From NCBI RefSeq assembly GCF_014655955.1, contig NZ_BNBO01000055.1, positions 1-60,374 on the forward strand: 60,374 bases of DNA, in the 5' to 3' direction. Origin of the DNA: Kitasatospora indigofera. Its GTDB lineage: Bacteria; Actinomycetota; Actinomycetes; Streptomycetales; Streptomycetaceae. Below the pieces are notes generated by a model that was given only the letters and a program-made list of their open reading frames with translations, was not told the origin of the DNA and did not search any database. This document shows, in pieces, positions 8,513 through 16,130 of this stretch; the first letter of the stretch is position 1; every line of letters begins with the position of its first letter. The position numbers and the translations under genes are program-made.

Positions 8513-9017
8513 CCTGGCCGCCGGCCGGCAGTACGAGGCCGGGCGCCGCCTTCGCCGGCGCCCTACTTCCTCGCCGGCCTACTGCCGGTGGCGGTCTGTC
8601 ACGCTCCCTGCGTCACTCCGTGCTGCCTGGCCGGCCGTGGTCCGGCCGGGCCCGGTGCGCTTCTGACTGCCTGTTGTATGCACTGATCCTTGAGAATATG
8701 CGTGATCACTACGCCGTGGGGCTCCTTTTTGGCCAACTCGTGGCCGAAGGGCCGATCCGGCCCGGGCGGCGGCAGCGTGCAGAAGCAGTCCGGGGTGGTG
8801 CGGATCGCGCCCGCACGCCGCATGGCGCGCCCGTCCAACGCCTCCCACCTGCGGTTTCCCGCGCCGATGCGGCGTTTATCGAACGTCAATCACCGGGGTG
8901 CACAGTGGATCCAGCGCCGGGGAAGCGTCGACGGTGTTCCCGCAGCCGGGGGGCTGCGGGGACACCGCACACGCGACCGGGGGAGGGGCCCTCCTGTCGG
9001 GGGACGGGGGTGGAGGG
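8513..9017. other. 505-bp intergenic region
   Basis: The 9017 side holds the terminator of the SARP gene (8933-8966). An unusually AT-rich patch at about 8668-8740 is the likely promoter area of the methyltransferase-phosphatase unit; on the minus strand it contains a CATACA-type -10 candidate. Short frames across the region have no ribosome binding site, skewed codon positions or recognisable products. Confidence 0.45.
8933..8966 (-). terminator. Terminator of the SARP gene
   Basis: 15-bp stem (8933-8947 with 8952-8966, one G-U type pair) and a 4-nt loop, about 50 nt past the SARP stop codon. Confidence 0.8.
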
Positions 9018-11996
9018 CTACGGCGCCGGGGGAGAGGAAGGCTCGGTGTGCTGCTGCTGTCGGGAGACGAGGTCCAGCACGGGGGAGGCCTCAGGCACAC
9101 CGAGCCGGGTGAAGATGGCGTACGCCTCCTGGAGACAGGCCAGCCCACGGGCGGGCTGCGCGAGCTGGAGCAGTGCCTCGCCGAGGGCGGCGTTGGCCAG
9201 GCCCTGGCAGTAGGCGGAGTCCATCTCCTGCGCGATCGCCAGCGACTCCTCGGCGGCCTCGGCCGCCGCCGGCACCTGCCGGTCGGCGAGCAGGCTGCTG
9301 GCGAGGCGGGTCAGGGTGTAGGCCTCCCGCAGCCGGTTCTGCTGGGACTGGTAGAGCTGGTGCGCCTCCCGCAGGTGGACGGCGGCCCCGCCCGGGTCCC
9401 CGGTCGAGAGCAGCACGACGCCGAGCTGGTACACGGTGTCGGCCAGGCAGGGGGCGTTGCCGGAGGTACGGGCCGTGGCGACGGCCTCGTGCACGGACTT
9501 GACCGCGTCCACGGTCTGCCCGACGTCCAGTTGGGCGCGGGCGATGTTGCCGAGCAGCCTGGCCTCGCCGCTCGGCGCACCGATCACCCGGCTGATCGCC
9601 AGCGCCTGCCCGAAGAACGGGAGCGCCTCGGCGGGCCGGTTCGCGATGCTGAGCATGATGCCGAGGAGGTTCGCGACCATGGACCGCAGCATCGTGACGT
9701 CGTCCTCGCCCTGAAGGCTCAGACTCTCCCGCAGGGACACCTCGGCGTTGTGGAACTCGCTGGTCAGATGCTGCAGGAAGCCCTGGGCGAAGCGCACCCG
9801 GGCCAGCGCGGCGGTGTCACCGTGCGCCTTGGCCTCGACGTAGGCGGTCTCCAGGATCTGCCGGATGCGCTGGCCGTGCGTCGGGTCCTCGACCATGCTG
9901 TTCAGCACGATCAGCAGGTCCACCGCCGGACGCAGCATTCCGGACGGCGCCCGGACGGCCGCCTCGACGGTGCTCAGCAGCAGCGCCGTCTCCGCCCGCA
10001 GCCAGAGCTGGGCGGCCGGGCCGGTGCCGAAACCGATGCCGCTGGAGACCAGCTTGTTCAGGGGTTCCGGCAGGAGGTCCTCGGGCTCGATGGCCTGCGC
10101 CGCGTTCAGCAGCGTGGCGAGCAGCAGGTCGAGCAGCCGCAGGACGGCGGCCTGCTGCTGCTCGGTGTCGGCCAGCTTCTCGTTCTGCTGCTGCGCGTAC
10201 AGCCGCAGCAGGTCGTGGTAGCGGTAGCGTCCGGGGGAGTAGCACTCCAGCATGTTGGCCTCGACCAAGGCTTCCGCCAGCGCCTCGGCGCGGCCCTCGT
10301 CGAGTCCCAGCAGGGCCGCCACCGCACTCAGCGGCAGATCGGGGGAGTCCACCAGGGACAGCAGGCGGAAGGCGCGGGCCTCCTCGGGCCGCAGCTGTCC
10401 GTACCCGAGCCCGATGGTGGTCTCCACGGCCAGGTTGCCGAGCTGCAGTTCGGCCAGCCGCTGCCGCTGGTTCGCTAAGCGGCGGGCCAGGTCGGACACG
10501 CTCCAGCGGGGCCGGCTGGCCAGCCGGGCGGCGGCGATGCGCACGGCGAGCGGGAGGAACCCGCACGCCTTCACCACCGCCAGGGACGCGTCGGGCTCCG
10601 CGGCGACCCGCTGTTCGCCCACGATGGCGGAGAACAGGCCGAGGGCCTCCTCGGGGCTGAGTTCCTCCACGTCGACCAGGTGGGCCCCGGGGATCCCCGC
10701 CAGGCGGGAGCGGCTGGTGGCCAGCACCGCGCAGCCGGACACGCCCGGGATCAGCGGCGTCAGTTGCTGTGCGTCCTGGGCGTTGTCGAGCAGGATGAGC
10801 ATCCGCCGGTTGGCGAGGAGCGAGCGGTAGAGCGCGGCGCGCTGTTCCAGCGAGTCCGGGGTCTCGGTGACGCCCAGGGAGTAGAGGAAGTCGCCGAGGA
10901 CCACGGCCGGGTCGGCGGGCGACGCGCCGGCGCCGCGCAGGTCGACGTACAACTGGCCGTCGGGGAAGGCGCTTCGCACGCTGTGCGCCACGTGCACGGC
11001 GAGCGTGGTCTTGCCCACGCCGCCGATCCCGGCGAGCGAGGTGACCACCACGGCCTGTCCCGCCGCACTGCGGAGCACTTCGCGCAGCTCGCTGACGAGC
11101 TTGGAGCGGCCGCTGAAGTCCGATACGTCGGCCGGGAGTTGAGCGGGAGGCGTGAAGGGGGGCGCGTCGTCCCGGTCGGCCGGCCGGGCCTCGGACCCGG
11201 GTGCGGGCATCAGGGCGGGGTCGGCCGAGAGGATGCGCGAGTGCATCAGGGCGAGGCCGGTGCCCGGCTCCACGCCGAGTTCCTCGATCAGCAGCTTGCG
11301 GGTGTCGGAGTAGACGCCGAGGGACTCCGCCTGCCGTCCGCAGCGGTAGAGCGCCAGCATCAGCAGTTCGCGGATCCGCTCCCGCAGCGGGTGTTCGGCC
11401 GCGAGGGAGCTCAACTCCGAAACGATCTCCGAGTGCAGGCCGATGTCCAGGGCCGAGGCGCAGCGCTCCTCCCAGGCGGTGACCTGGCGCTCGGCCAGTC
11501 GTAGCCGTTGGGCGTCGGCGTACGGGCCGGGGACGCCGGCGAGCGGGCGGCCCCGCCACAGCGCGAGCGCGGACACCAGCTGCCGGTGCGCCTCGTGGGT
11601 CCGGCCGGCGGCGCGGGCTCCCATCGCCTCGGCGAAGCCGGCGTCGAAGGCCGACAGGTCGAGCGCGGAGGAGGGGATCCGGAGGGCGTACCCGTCGCTG
11701 ACGGAGACGAGCAGCGCGGCCGGCGCCCGGGTCTCCCGGTCCGGTTCGATGACGGTCCGGAGGCGGGAGATGTAGGTGCGCAGTGCGGCCACGGCCTGAG
11801 GAGGGGGCCGGTCGCCCCAGAGCCCGTCGACGAGGTCCTGGGTGGTGACGGGCCTGCCGTGGTGGAGGAGCAGGGCGGTGAGGACGGCCTGTTGCTGGGG
11901 CGATCCCAGGGACAGCGCCTGTTCACCGCGCCAGGCTTGAACCGGGCCGAGCACCTGGAAGCGCAGCGCTGAGTGCGGCGTCTCCCGAAGCTCCAT
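9018..11996 (-). CDS. AfsR-like SARP regulator with NB-ARC ATPase and TPR domains
   Basis: 992-aa pleiotropic-type regulator. An OmpR-like winged helix (about 12-105) and the bacterial transcriptional activation domain (about 112-257) form the SARP module. A STAND/NB-ARC ATPase follows, with Walker A GIGGVGKTT near 320-331 and Walker B LILLDNAQD, then TPR-like repeats to about 980. SARPs bind heptameric direct repeats overlapping -35 regions and recruit RNA polymerase. Leu507 is encoded by TTA (10476-10478), the rare codon read by bldA tRNA, so translation may be developmentally gated. A GGGGGAG lies just before the ATG. The divergent 73-aa gene is the obvious local target. No biosynthetic cluster is adjacent. 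Confidence 0.93.
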   Translation of the reverse strand: MELRETPHSALRFQVLGPVQAWRGEQALSLGSPQQQAVLTALLLHHGRPVTTQDLVDGLWGDRPPPQAVAALRTYISRLRTVIEPDRETRAPAALLVSVSDGYALRIPSSALDLSAFDAGFAEAMGARAAGRTHEAHRQLVSALALWRGRPLAGVPGPYADAQRLRLAERQVTAWEERCASALDIGLHSEIVSELSSLAAEHPLRERIRELLMLALYRCGRQAESLGVYSDTRKLLIEELGVEPGTGLALMHSRILSADPALMPAPGSEARPADRDDAPPFTPPAQLPADVSDFSGRSKLVSELREVLRSAAGQAVVVTSLAGIGGVGKTTLAVHVAHSVRSAFPDGQLYVDLRGAGASPADPAVVLGDFLYSLGVTETPDSLEQRAALYRSLLANRRMLILLDNAQDAQQLTPLIPGVSGCAVLATSRSRLAGIPGAHLVDVEELSPEEALGLFSAIVGEQRVAAEPDASLAVVKACGFLPLAVRIAAARLASRPRWSVSDLARRLANQRQRLAELQLGNLAVETTIGLGYGQLRPEEARAFRLLSLVDSPDLPLSAVAALLGLDEGRAEALAEALVEANMLECYSPGRYRYHDLLRLYAQQQNEKLADTEQQQAAVLRLLDLLLATLLNAAQAIEPEDLLPEPLNKLVSSGIGFGTGPAAQLWLRAETALLLSTVEAAVRAPSGMLRPAVDLLIVLNSMVEDPTHGQRIRQILETAYVEAKAHGDTAALARVRFAQGFLQHLTSEFHNAEVSLRESLSLQGEDDVTMLRSMVANLLGIMLSIANRPAEALPFFGQALAISRVIGAPSGEARLLGNIARAQLDVGQTVDAVKSVHEAVATARTSGNAPCLADTVYQLGVVLLSTGDPGGAAVHLREAHQLYQSQQNRLREAYTLTRLASSLLADRQVPAAAEAAEESLAIAQEMDSAYCQGLANAALGEALLQLAQPARGLACLQEAYAIFTRLGVPEASPVLDLVSRQQQHTEPSSPPAP

Positions 11997-12048
11997 GTAC
12001 TCCCCCGATGTGGCTTCTGGTGGTTCCCGCGTAGGACGCTCGCCGGTC

Positions 12049-12061
12049 CGTAGTAGCTACG
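12049..12061. promoter_or_regulatory. Short palindrome in the SARP-peptide spacer
   Basis: CGTAG and CTACG arms around TAG form a 13-bp inverted repeat about 55 bp upstream of the SARP start. It is a candidate operator for SARP expression; no binding protein can be named. Confidence 0.3.
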
Positions 12062-12112
12062 CCAGTTTAGGTGGAGGGGCGCAATCGGTGGACCGGAGCA
12101 CCAGCGGCACGA

Positions 12113-12143
12113 TGTTTATAAGACATTTAACGGCCCCTACGAT
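12113..12143 (+). promoter_or_regulatory. Candidate SARP-dependent promoter of the 73-aa gene
   Basis: Heptamers TGTTTAT (12113-12119) and CATTTAA (12124-12130) repeat with an 11-bp period, and seven bases later lies a good -10, TACGAT (12138-12143). Known SARP sites are heptamer direct repeats spaced by 11 bp, with the 3' copy about 8 bp upstream of the -10, which this matches. The AT-rich repeats stand out from the surrounding GC-rich DNA. The assignment is by pattern only. Confidence 0.55.
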
Positions 12144-12212
12144 ACTTGCCCGGGCGCCCGGACCATCAGTTCGGGCGCACTGAGATCTGATGACCCGAAA
12201 GGCGGCCCGTTC

Positions 12213-12434
12213 ATGGCCACTAACGAGAGCACGACGCCGGAACCTCAGGCCACGCCGGAGCAGCAGGCGGCCACCACTCAGCCCGCGACCGAGTACGTCC
12301 CCCCGGCGGTCGAGGTCGAGCCCGGGCTCGACGACCTGTTCGGCGGGGAGCCGGTCGCCGAGCCGGTGCCGGCCGAGGGTGACAAGTCGGGCGAGGTCTT
12401 CGAGCCCCTCGGTGCGATCACCAGCCGTCCGTAG
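12213..12434 (+). CDS. Small acidic Pro/Glu/Ala-rich peptide, possible SARP target
   Basis: The 73-aa product starts MATNESTTPEPQ and ends GAITSRP. It is rich in Pro, Glu, Ala and Thr, has no signal peptide, membrane segment or cysteine, and looks unstructured apart from a short LDDLFGG motif. The ATG follows GAAAGGCGG. It is divergent from the AfsR-like SARP gene behind a SARP-type promoter and is followed by two hairpins, which argues for a real transcript. AfsR of S. coelicolor activates the small gene afsS; this could be a functional counterpart, but I see no sequence similarity I can claim. A ribosomal peptide precursor is less likely because no modifying enzymes are nearby. Confidence 0.65.
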   Translation: MATNESTTPEPQATPEQQAATTQPATEYVPPAVEVEPGLDDLFGGEPVAEPVPAEGDKSGEVFEPLGAITSRP

Positions 12435-12440
12435 CAGGGC

Positions 12441-12461
12441 CGCGGGACGGACCGTCCCGCG
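12441..12461 (+). terminator. First hairpin after the small peptide gene
   Basis: Perfect 10-bp inverted repeat around a single A, seven bases after the stop codon. Confidence 0.6.
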
Positions 12462-12471
12462 CGCCGCACCC

Positions 12472-12514
12472 GACGCCGCCGCCCCGGACTCCAGGAGTCC
12501 GGGGCGGCGGCGTC
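12472..12514. terminator. Bidirectional terminator between peptide gene and fumarase
   Basis: Very strong 21-bp inverted repeat (12472-12492 with 12494-12514) between convergent genes. Confidence 0.9.
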
Positions 12515-12544
12515 AGGCCGCCGGGGCCGCGGGAGCCCGCCGGG

Positions 12545-14209
12545 CTACTCCGCCGAGCGGACCCGCAGGCTGGTGATCAGCGGGCCCTCGGTGGTCTCGC
12601 GGAAGAAGTCGTTGCCCTTGTCGTCGACCACGACGAAGGCGGGGAAGTCCTCGACCTCGATCCGCCAGACGGCCTCCATGCCCAGCTCGGCGTACTCCAG
12701 GACCTCGACCGATCGGATGCAGTCCTGGGCGAGGCGGGCGGCGGGGCCGCCGATCGAGCCGAGGTAGAAGCCGCCGTGCTTGGCGCAGGCGTCCGTGACC
12801 TGCTTGGAGCGGTTGCCCTTGGCGAGCATGACCATCGAGCCGCCGGCGGCCTGGAACTGGTCGACGTAGGAGTCCATCCGGCCGGCCGTGGTCGGGCCGA
12901 AGGAGCCGGAGGCGTAGCCCTCGGGGGTCTTGGCGGGCCCCGCGTAGTAGACCGGGTGGTCCTGGAGGTACTTGGGCATGCCCTCGCCGGCGTCCAGCCG
13001 CTCCTTGATCTTCGCGTGCGCGATGTCGCGGGCGACCACGAGCGTGCCGGTGAGCGAAAGGCGGGTCTTCACCGGGTACTTGGAGAGCTCGTCGCGGATC
13101 GCGGCCATCGGCTGGTCGAGGTCGATCCGCACCACGTCGTCGTCGAGGTGTTCGTCGGTGGTGTCCGGCAGGTACTTGGCCGGGTCGGTCTCCAGCTGCT
13201 CCAGGAAGACGCCCTCGGCGGTGATCTTGCCGAGTGCCTGGCGGTCGGCGGAGCAGGAGACGGCCATCGCGACGGGCAGCGAGGCGCCGTGCCGCGGGAG
13301 GCGGATGACCCGGACGTCGTGGCAGAAGTACTTGCCGCCGAACTGGGCGCCGATGCCGATCTTCTGGGTCAGCTCGGTGACCTTGGCCTCCAGCTCCAGG
13401 TCACGGAAGCCGTGGCCGCTCGCGGAGCCGGTGGTGGGCAGCTCGTCCAGGTAGTGCGCGGAGGCGTACTTGGCGGTCTTCAGCGCGAACTCGGCGCTGG
13501 TGCCGCCGACCACGATCGCCAGGTGGTACGGCGGGCAGGCCGCGGTGCCGAGCGAACGGATCTTCTGCTCCAGGAAGTTGAGCATCGAGGCCTCGTTGAG
13601 GATGGCCTTGGTCTCCTGGTACAGGTACGACTTGTTGGCGCTGCCGCCGCCCTTCGCCATGAACAGGAACTTGTACGCGTCGCCGTCGGTGGCGTACAGC
13701 TCGATCTGGGCGGGCAGGTTGCTGCCGGTGTTCTTCTCGTCCCACATGGTCAGCGGGGCCATCTGCGAGTACCGCAGGTTGAGCTTGGTGTACGCGTCGA
13801 AGACGCCGCCGGCGATGGCGGCCTCGTCACGGCCCTCGGTGAGGACGTTCTGGCCGCGCTTGCCCATGACGATCGCGGTGCCGGTGTCCTGGCACATCGG
13901 CAGGATGCCGCCGGCCGAGATGTTGACGTTCTTCAGCAGGTCCAGTGCGACGAAGCGGTCGTTGGGGCTGGCCTCGGGGTCGTCCAGGATGCGGCGCAGC
14001 TGGGCGAGGTGCGCGGGGCGCAGGTAGTGCGAGATGTCGTGCATCGCCTCGGCGGTGAGCAGCCGCAGGGCCTCGGGCTCGACCTTGAGGAAGCGGCGGC
14101 CGCCGGCCTCGAAGGTGGAGACGCCCTCGGAGGTGATCTTGCGGTAGGGGGTGGGGTCCGCACCGAGGGGGAGCAGGTCGGTGTAGTCGAACTCTGGCGT
14201 GGGAGCCAT
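12545..14209 (-). CDS. Class I (iron-sulfur) fumarate hydratase
   Basis: 554-aa enzyme of the FumA/FumB type, which interconverts fumarate and malate in the TCA cycle. The N-terminal alpha domain and C-terminal beta domain are fused in one chain as in the enterobacterial enzymes. Cluster-ligand cysteines occur in the CQDTG, CPPYH and CSADR contexts. The ATG at 14209 follows AAGGACC and begins MAPTPEFDYTDLLPLG; the upstream Arg-rich extension of the frame is not credible. It is monocistronic, with a strong terminator downstream and a divergent DUF1707 gene upstream. Confidence 0.94.
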   Translation of the reverse strand: MAPTPEFDYTDLLPLGADPTPYRKITSEGVSTFEAGGRRFLKVEPEALRLLTAEAMHDISHYLRPAHLAQLRRILDDPEASPNDRFVALDLLKNVNISAGGILPMCQDTGTAIVMGKRGQNVLTEGRDEAAIAGGVFDAYTKLNLRYSQMAPLTMWDEKNTGSNLPAQIELYATDGDAYKFLFMAKGGGSANKSYLYQETKAILNEASMLNFLEQKIRSLGTAACPPYHLAIVVGGTSAEFALKTAKYASAHYLDELPTTGSASGHGFRDLELEAKVTELTQKIGIGAQFGGKYFCHDVRVIRLPRHGASLPVAMAVSCSADRQALGKITAEGVFLEQLETDPAKYLPDTTDEHLDDDVVRIDLDQPMAAIRDELSKYPVKTRLSLTGTLVVARDIAHAKIKERLDAGEGMPKYLQDHPVYYAGPAKTPEGYASGSFGPTTAGRMDSYVDQFQAAGGSMVMLAKGNRSKQVTDACAKHGGFYLGSIGGPAARLAQDCIRSVEVLEYAELGMEAVWRIEVEDFPAFVVVDDKGNDFFRETTEGPLITSLRVRSAE

Positions 14210-14357
14210 GGGGGCGGTCCTTAGGGTGATCCGGCTGCGGCGGCGAAGCACCCTCAAGGGTAGGCGGCGGGAGAACGGCGCACGTGCACAGGTCTGCCTG
14301 CGTGACCGGAGTCACGCGAAACCGGGGGAACTGTCGTTCGGGACGGGCTCCGGTGAC

Positions 14358-14370
14358 TAGTCTTTTCCCG
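14358..14370 (+). promoter_or_regulatory. Leaderless promoter of the DUF1707 gene
   Basis: The -10 element TAGTCT (14358-14363) lies six bases before the GTG start, so transcription should begin at or beside the start codon. No ribosome binding site is present, which is consistent. Confidence 0.6.
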
Positions 14371-15113
14371 TGGACAACTCGCCGTCGCAGGACGACCAGC
14401 CGCAGGACGACCAGGGGCACGCGCCCGTACCGATGACCAAGCCCGAGCCGGTCCGCGCACCCGCGCGGACCGACGCCGGCGCCCCCGTGGCGGAGGCGGA
14501 CATGCGCGCCTCGGACGCGGACCGCGAGCGGGTCGCCGAGCTGCTCCGCGACGCCTACGCGGAGGGCCGGCTCGACGTCGACGAGCACGCCGAGCGGATC
14601 GAGGCGGCGTACGGGGCGAAGACCCTGGGCGAGCTGGCGCCGCTGACCCGGGACCTGCCGGCGCACGGGACGATCTCCTTCGAGAAGCCCCCGCTGGGCG
14701 TCCCGGCGCCATCGCAGCGGCCGCCGGCCCGGCAGGAGGCGCCGACCATGCTGGCGGTCTTCGGCGGGGCCTCCCGCAAGGGCCGCTGGCGGGTCGGCTC
14801 GCACCTGCGCGCGGTCGCGGTGTTCGGCGGGATCGAGATCGACCTGACGGACGCGGTGTTCGAGTCGCCCGAGGTGGTGATCGAGGTGGCCGCGGTGTTC
14901 GGCGGGGTCGAGATCAAGGTGCCGGAGAACGTCAGCCTGCACGGCGGCGGGGTGGGCATCTTCGGCGGCTTCGACGTGAAGGAGCAGACGGCGGCCGACC
15001 CGTACGCGCCGGTGGTGCGGGTGAAGGGCGCCGCGGTGTTCGGCGGCTGCGAGGCCAAGCCGCGCAAGGGCAAGAAGCTCAAGGAGTGGGTGCGCAAGCA
15101 GCTCGGCACCTGA
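14370..15113 (+). CDS. DUF1707 protein with LiaF-like C-terminal domain
   Basis: 247-aa protein. A Pro/Asp-rich N-terminus precedes a DUF1707 domain (about 43-97: MRASDADRERVAELL, EGRLDVDEHAERIEAAYGAKT). A C-terminal beta-rich region (about 125-235) carries four repeats of an AVFGG or IFGG motif, as in the cell-wall-active antibiotic response (LiaF/YvqF-type) domain. There is no membrane segment, so it is probably cytosolic. DUF1707 proteins often act near cell-envelope stress regulators; the exact role here is unknown. The GTG start appears leaderless. Confidence 0.85.
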   Translation: MDNSPSQDDQPQDDQGHAPVPMTKPEPVRAPARTDAGAPVAEADMRASDADRERVAELLRDAYAEGRLDVDEHAERIEAAYGAKTLGELAPLTRDLPAHGTISFEKPPLGVPAPSQRPPARQEAPTMLAVFGGASRKGRWRVGSHLRAVAVFGGIEIDLTDAVFESPEVVIEVAAVFGGVEIKVPENVSLHGGGVGIFGGFDVKEQTAADPYAPVVRVKGAAVFGGCEAKPRKGKKLKEWVRKQLGT

Positions 15114-15537
15114 GCCCGGCCCTCGTCCCGGCCGGCGTCGGACGACGAGCGGGACGGATCGGCACGCCCGGGCAGGACGGGAGCGGGACGGATCGGCACC
15201 CCCGGGCAGGACGGGAGCAGGACGCAGGACCGGAGCAGACGACAGGACCGGACGGCGGGGGCGGTACGCGGTGGGGGAGCCCCGTCGGTGGCCCCCGCCG
15301 TCCGTACTCTCCGTCAACTCCCCGGCAGGCACTCGGCATTGCCTTGAGTGCACTCCGTAGTCAGTTGCGTGCGGTGTGCATGAATCCGGATGGGGCGGGG
15401 TAGTTCCTCACGCACATCGTTTCTTGTACGGCTGTGACACCGGAGGCGGCCTGGGCCGGCCCCGGGGGGTGTGGCACGGGGCAGCCGGGCAGGGACGCGA
15501 GCCTTCCCCCGAGACTGAGCCTCGTCAGGAGTACGCC
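15114..15537. other. 424-bp region upstream of the WhiB-like gene
   Basis: The region contains two tandem 34-bp copies (15149-15216) and a perfect 10-bp palindrome GAGTGCACTC (15346-15355) directly upstream of a possible -10, TAGTCA (15358-15363). A long leader then runs to AGGAG at 15527-15531. An in-frame extension of the WhiB gene into this leader exists but lacks a ribosome binding site. I see no other gene. Confidence 0.5.
15149..15216. repeat. Tandem duplication, 2 x 34 bp
   Basis: Copies 15149-15182 and 15183-15216 differ at one position (a G/C change). The repeat is noncoding and lies just after the DUF1707 gene. Confidence 0.85.
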
Positions 15538-15918
15538 GTGCTGCATCCGATCGAGTCCCGCACCATTCGTCCTGTCGCCGCCGCACCGCAGCCCGCGCCG
15601 TCGCCGTCGCACGACGAGGACAACCCCTGGCACACGGGCGCCGCCTGCTGCCGGGACGAGGCGGGGCTGTTCTTCGCGCCGTCCAAGGAGCCCACGGCGG
15701 CCCGGCTGGCCCGGGAGGAGCAGGCCAAGCGGGTCTGTGCCCGCTGCCCCGTCCTGCTGGAGTGCCGGGAGCACGCGCTCGTCCAGCCGGAGCCGTACGG
15801 GGTGTGGGGCGGTCTGACGGCCGCCGAGCGCCGGGTGGTGCTGGCCCGCCGGCGCCGCCGGGACGTGGAGCTCCGCGAGGCCGCCCGGGTGCCCGCCGCC
15901 CGCCGGATAGCGGGCTGA
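15538..15918 (+). CDS. WhiB-family iron-sulfur transcription factor
   Basis: 126-aa WhiB-like protein. The first cluster cysteine lies in GAACCRDE (C37/C38) and the rest in VCARCPVLLECREH, giving the C-x2-C-x5-C spacing. The beta-turn signature GVWGG and a basic C-terminus (RRRRRDVELRE) for DNA contact follow. These proteins hold a [4Fe-4S] cluster and modulate sigma-factor-dependent transcription in development or redox response. The GTG at 15538 has AGGAG six bases upstream and is preferred to the longer frame. Its position beside glpX resembles wblI of S. coelicolor as I recall it. Confidence 0.9.
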   Translation: MLHPIESRTIRPVAAAPQPAPSPSHDEDNPWHTGAACCRDEAGLFFAPSKEPTAARLAREEQAKRVCARCPVLLECREHALVQPEPYGVWGGLTAAERRVVLARRRRRDVELREAARVPAARRIAG

Positions 15919-16015
15919 GCGGGACCGCCCGGCGGGGCCGGGCCCGGAGCGTGGTGGTCGGGGAGCAGCGGCCGCGGGGCCGGGCGGGGAGAGCCCGAAG
16001 ACCGGTGCGGAGACG

Positions 16016-16056
16016 GCAGCGGCCTCGGCGGAGGGGGATTCCGCCGAGGCCGCTGC
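16016..16056. terminator. Bidirectional terminator, WhiB gene and glpX
   Basis: Perfect 17-bp stem (16016-16032 with 16040-16056) and a 7-nt loop between convergent genes. Confidence 0.9.
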
Positions 16057-16130
16057 TCACGTTCTGTCAGGACTTCCGTCCCGGTCCGGACTCCGGTCCG
16101 TGACCTCGGACGCCCACGGCGCCCGTCCGG

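Noticed and set aside
8599..8889. 96-aa minus-strand frame in the gap after the SARP gene
   Set aside because: It has no ribosome binding site, no recognisable product, and runs through the AT-rich probable promoter patch.
9018..12434. SARP and small peptide as part of an antibiotic or RiPP cluster
   Set aside because: No synthase, modifying enzyme or exporter is nearby; flanking genes are housekeeping.
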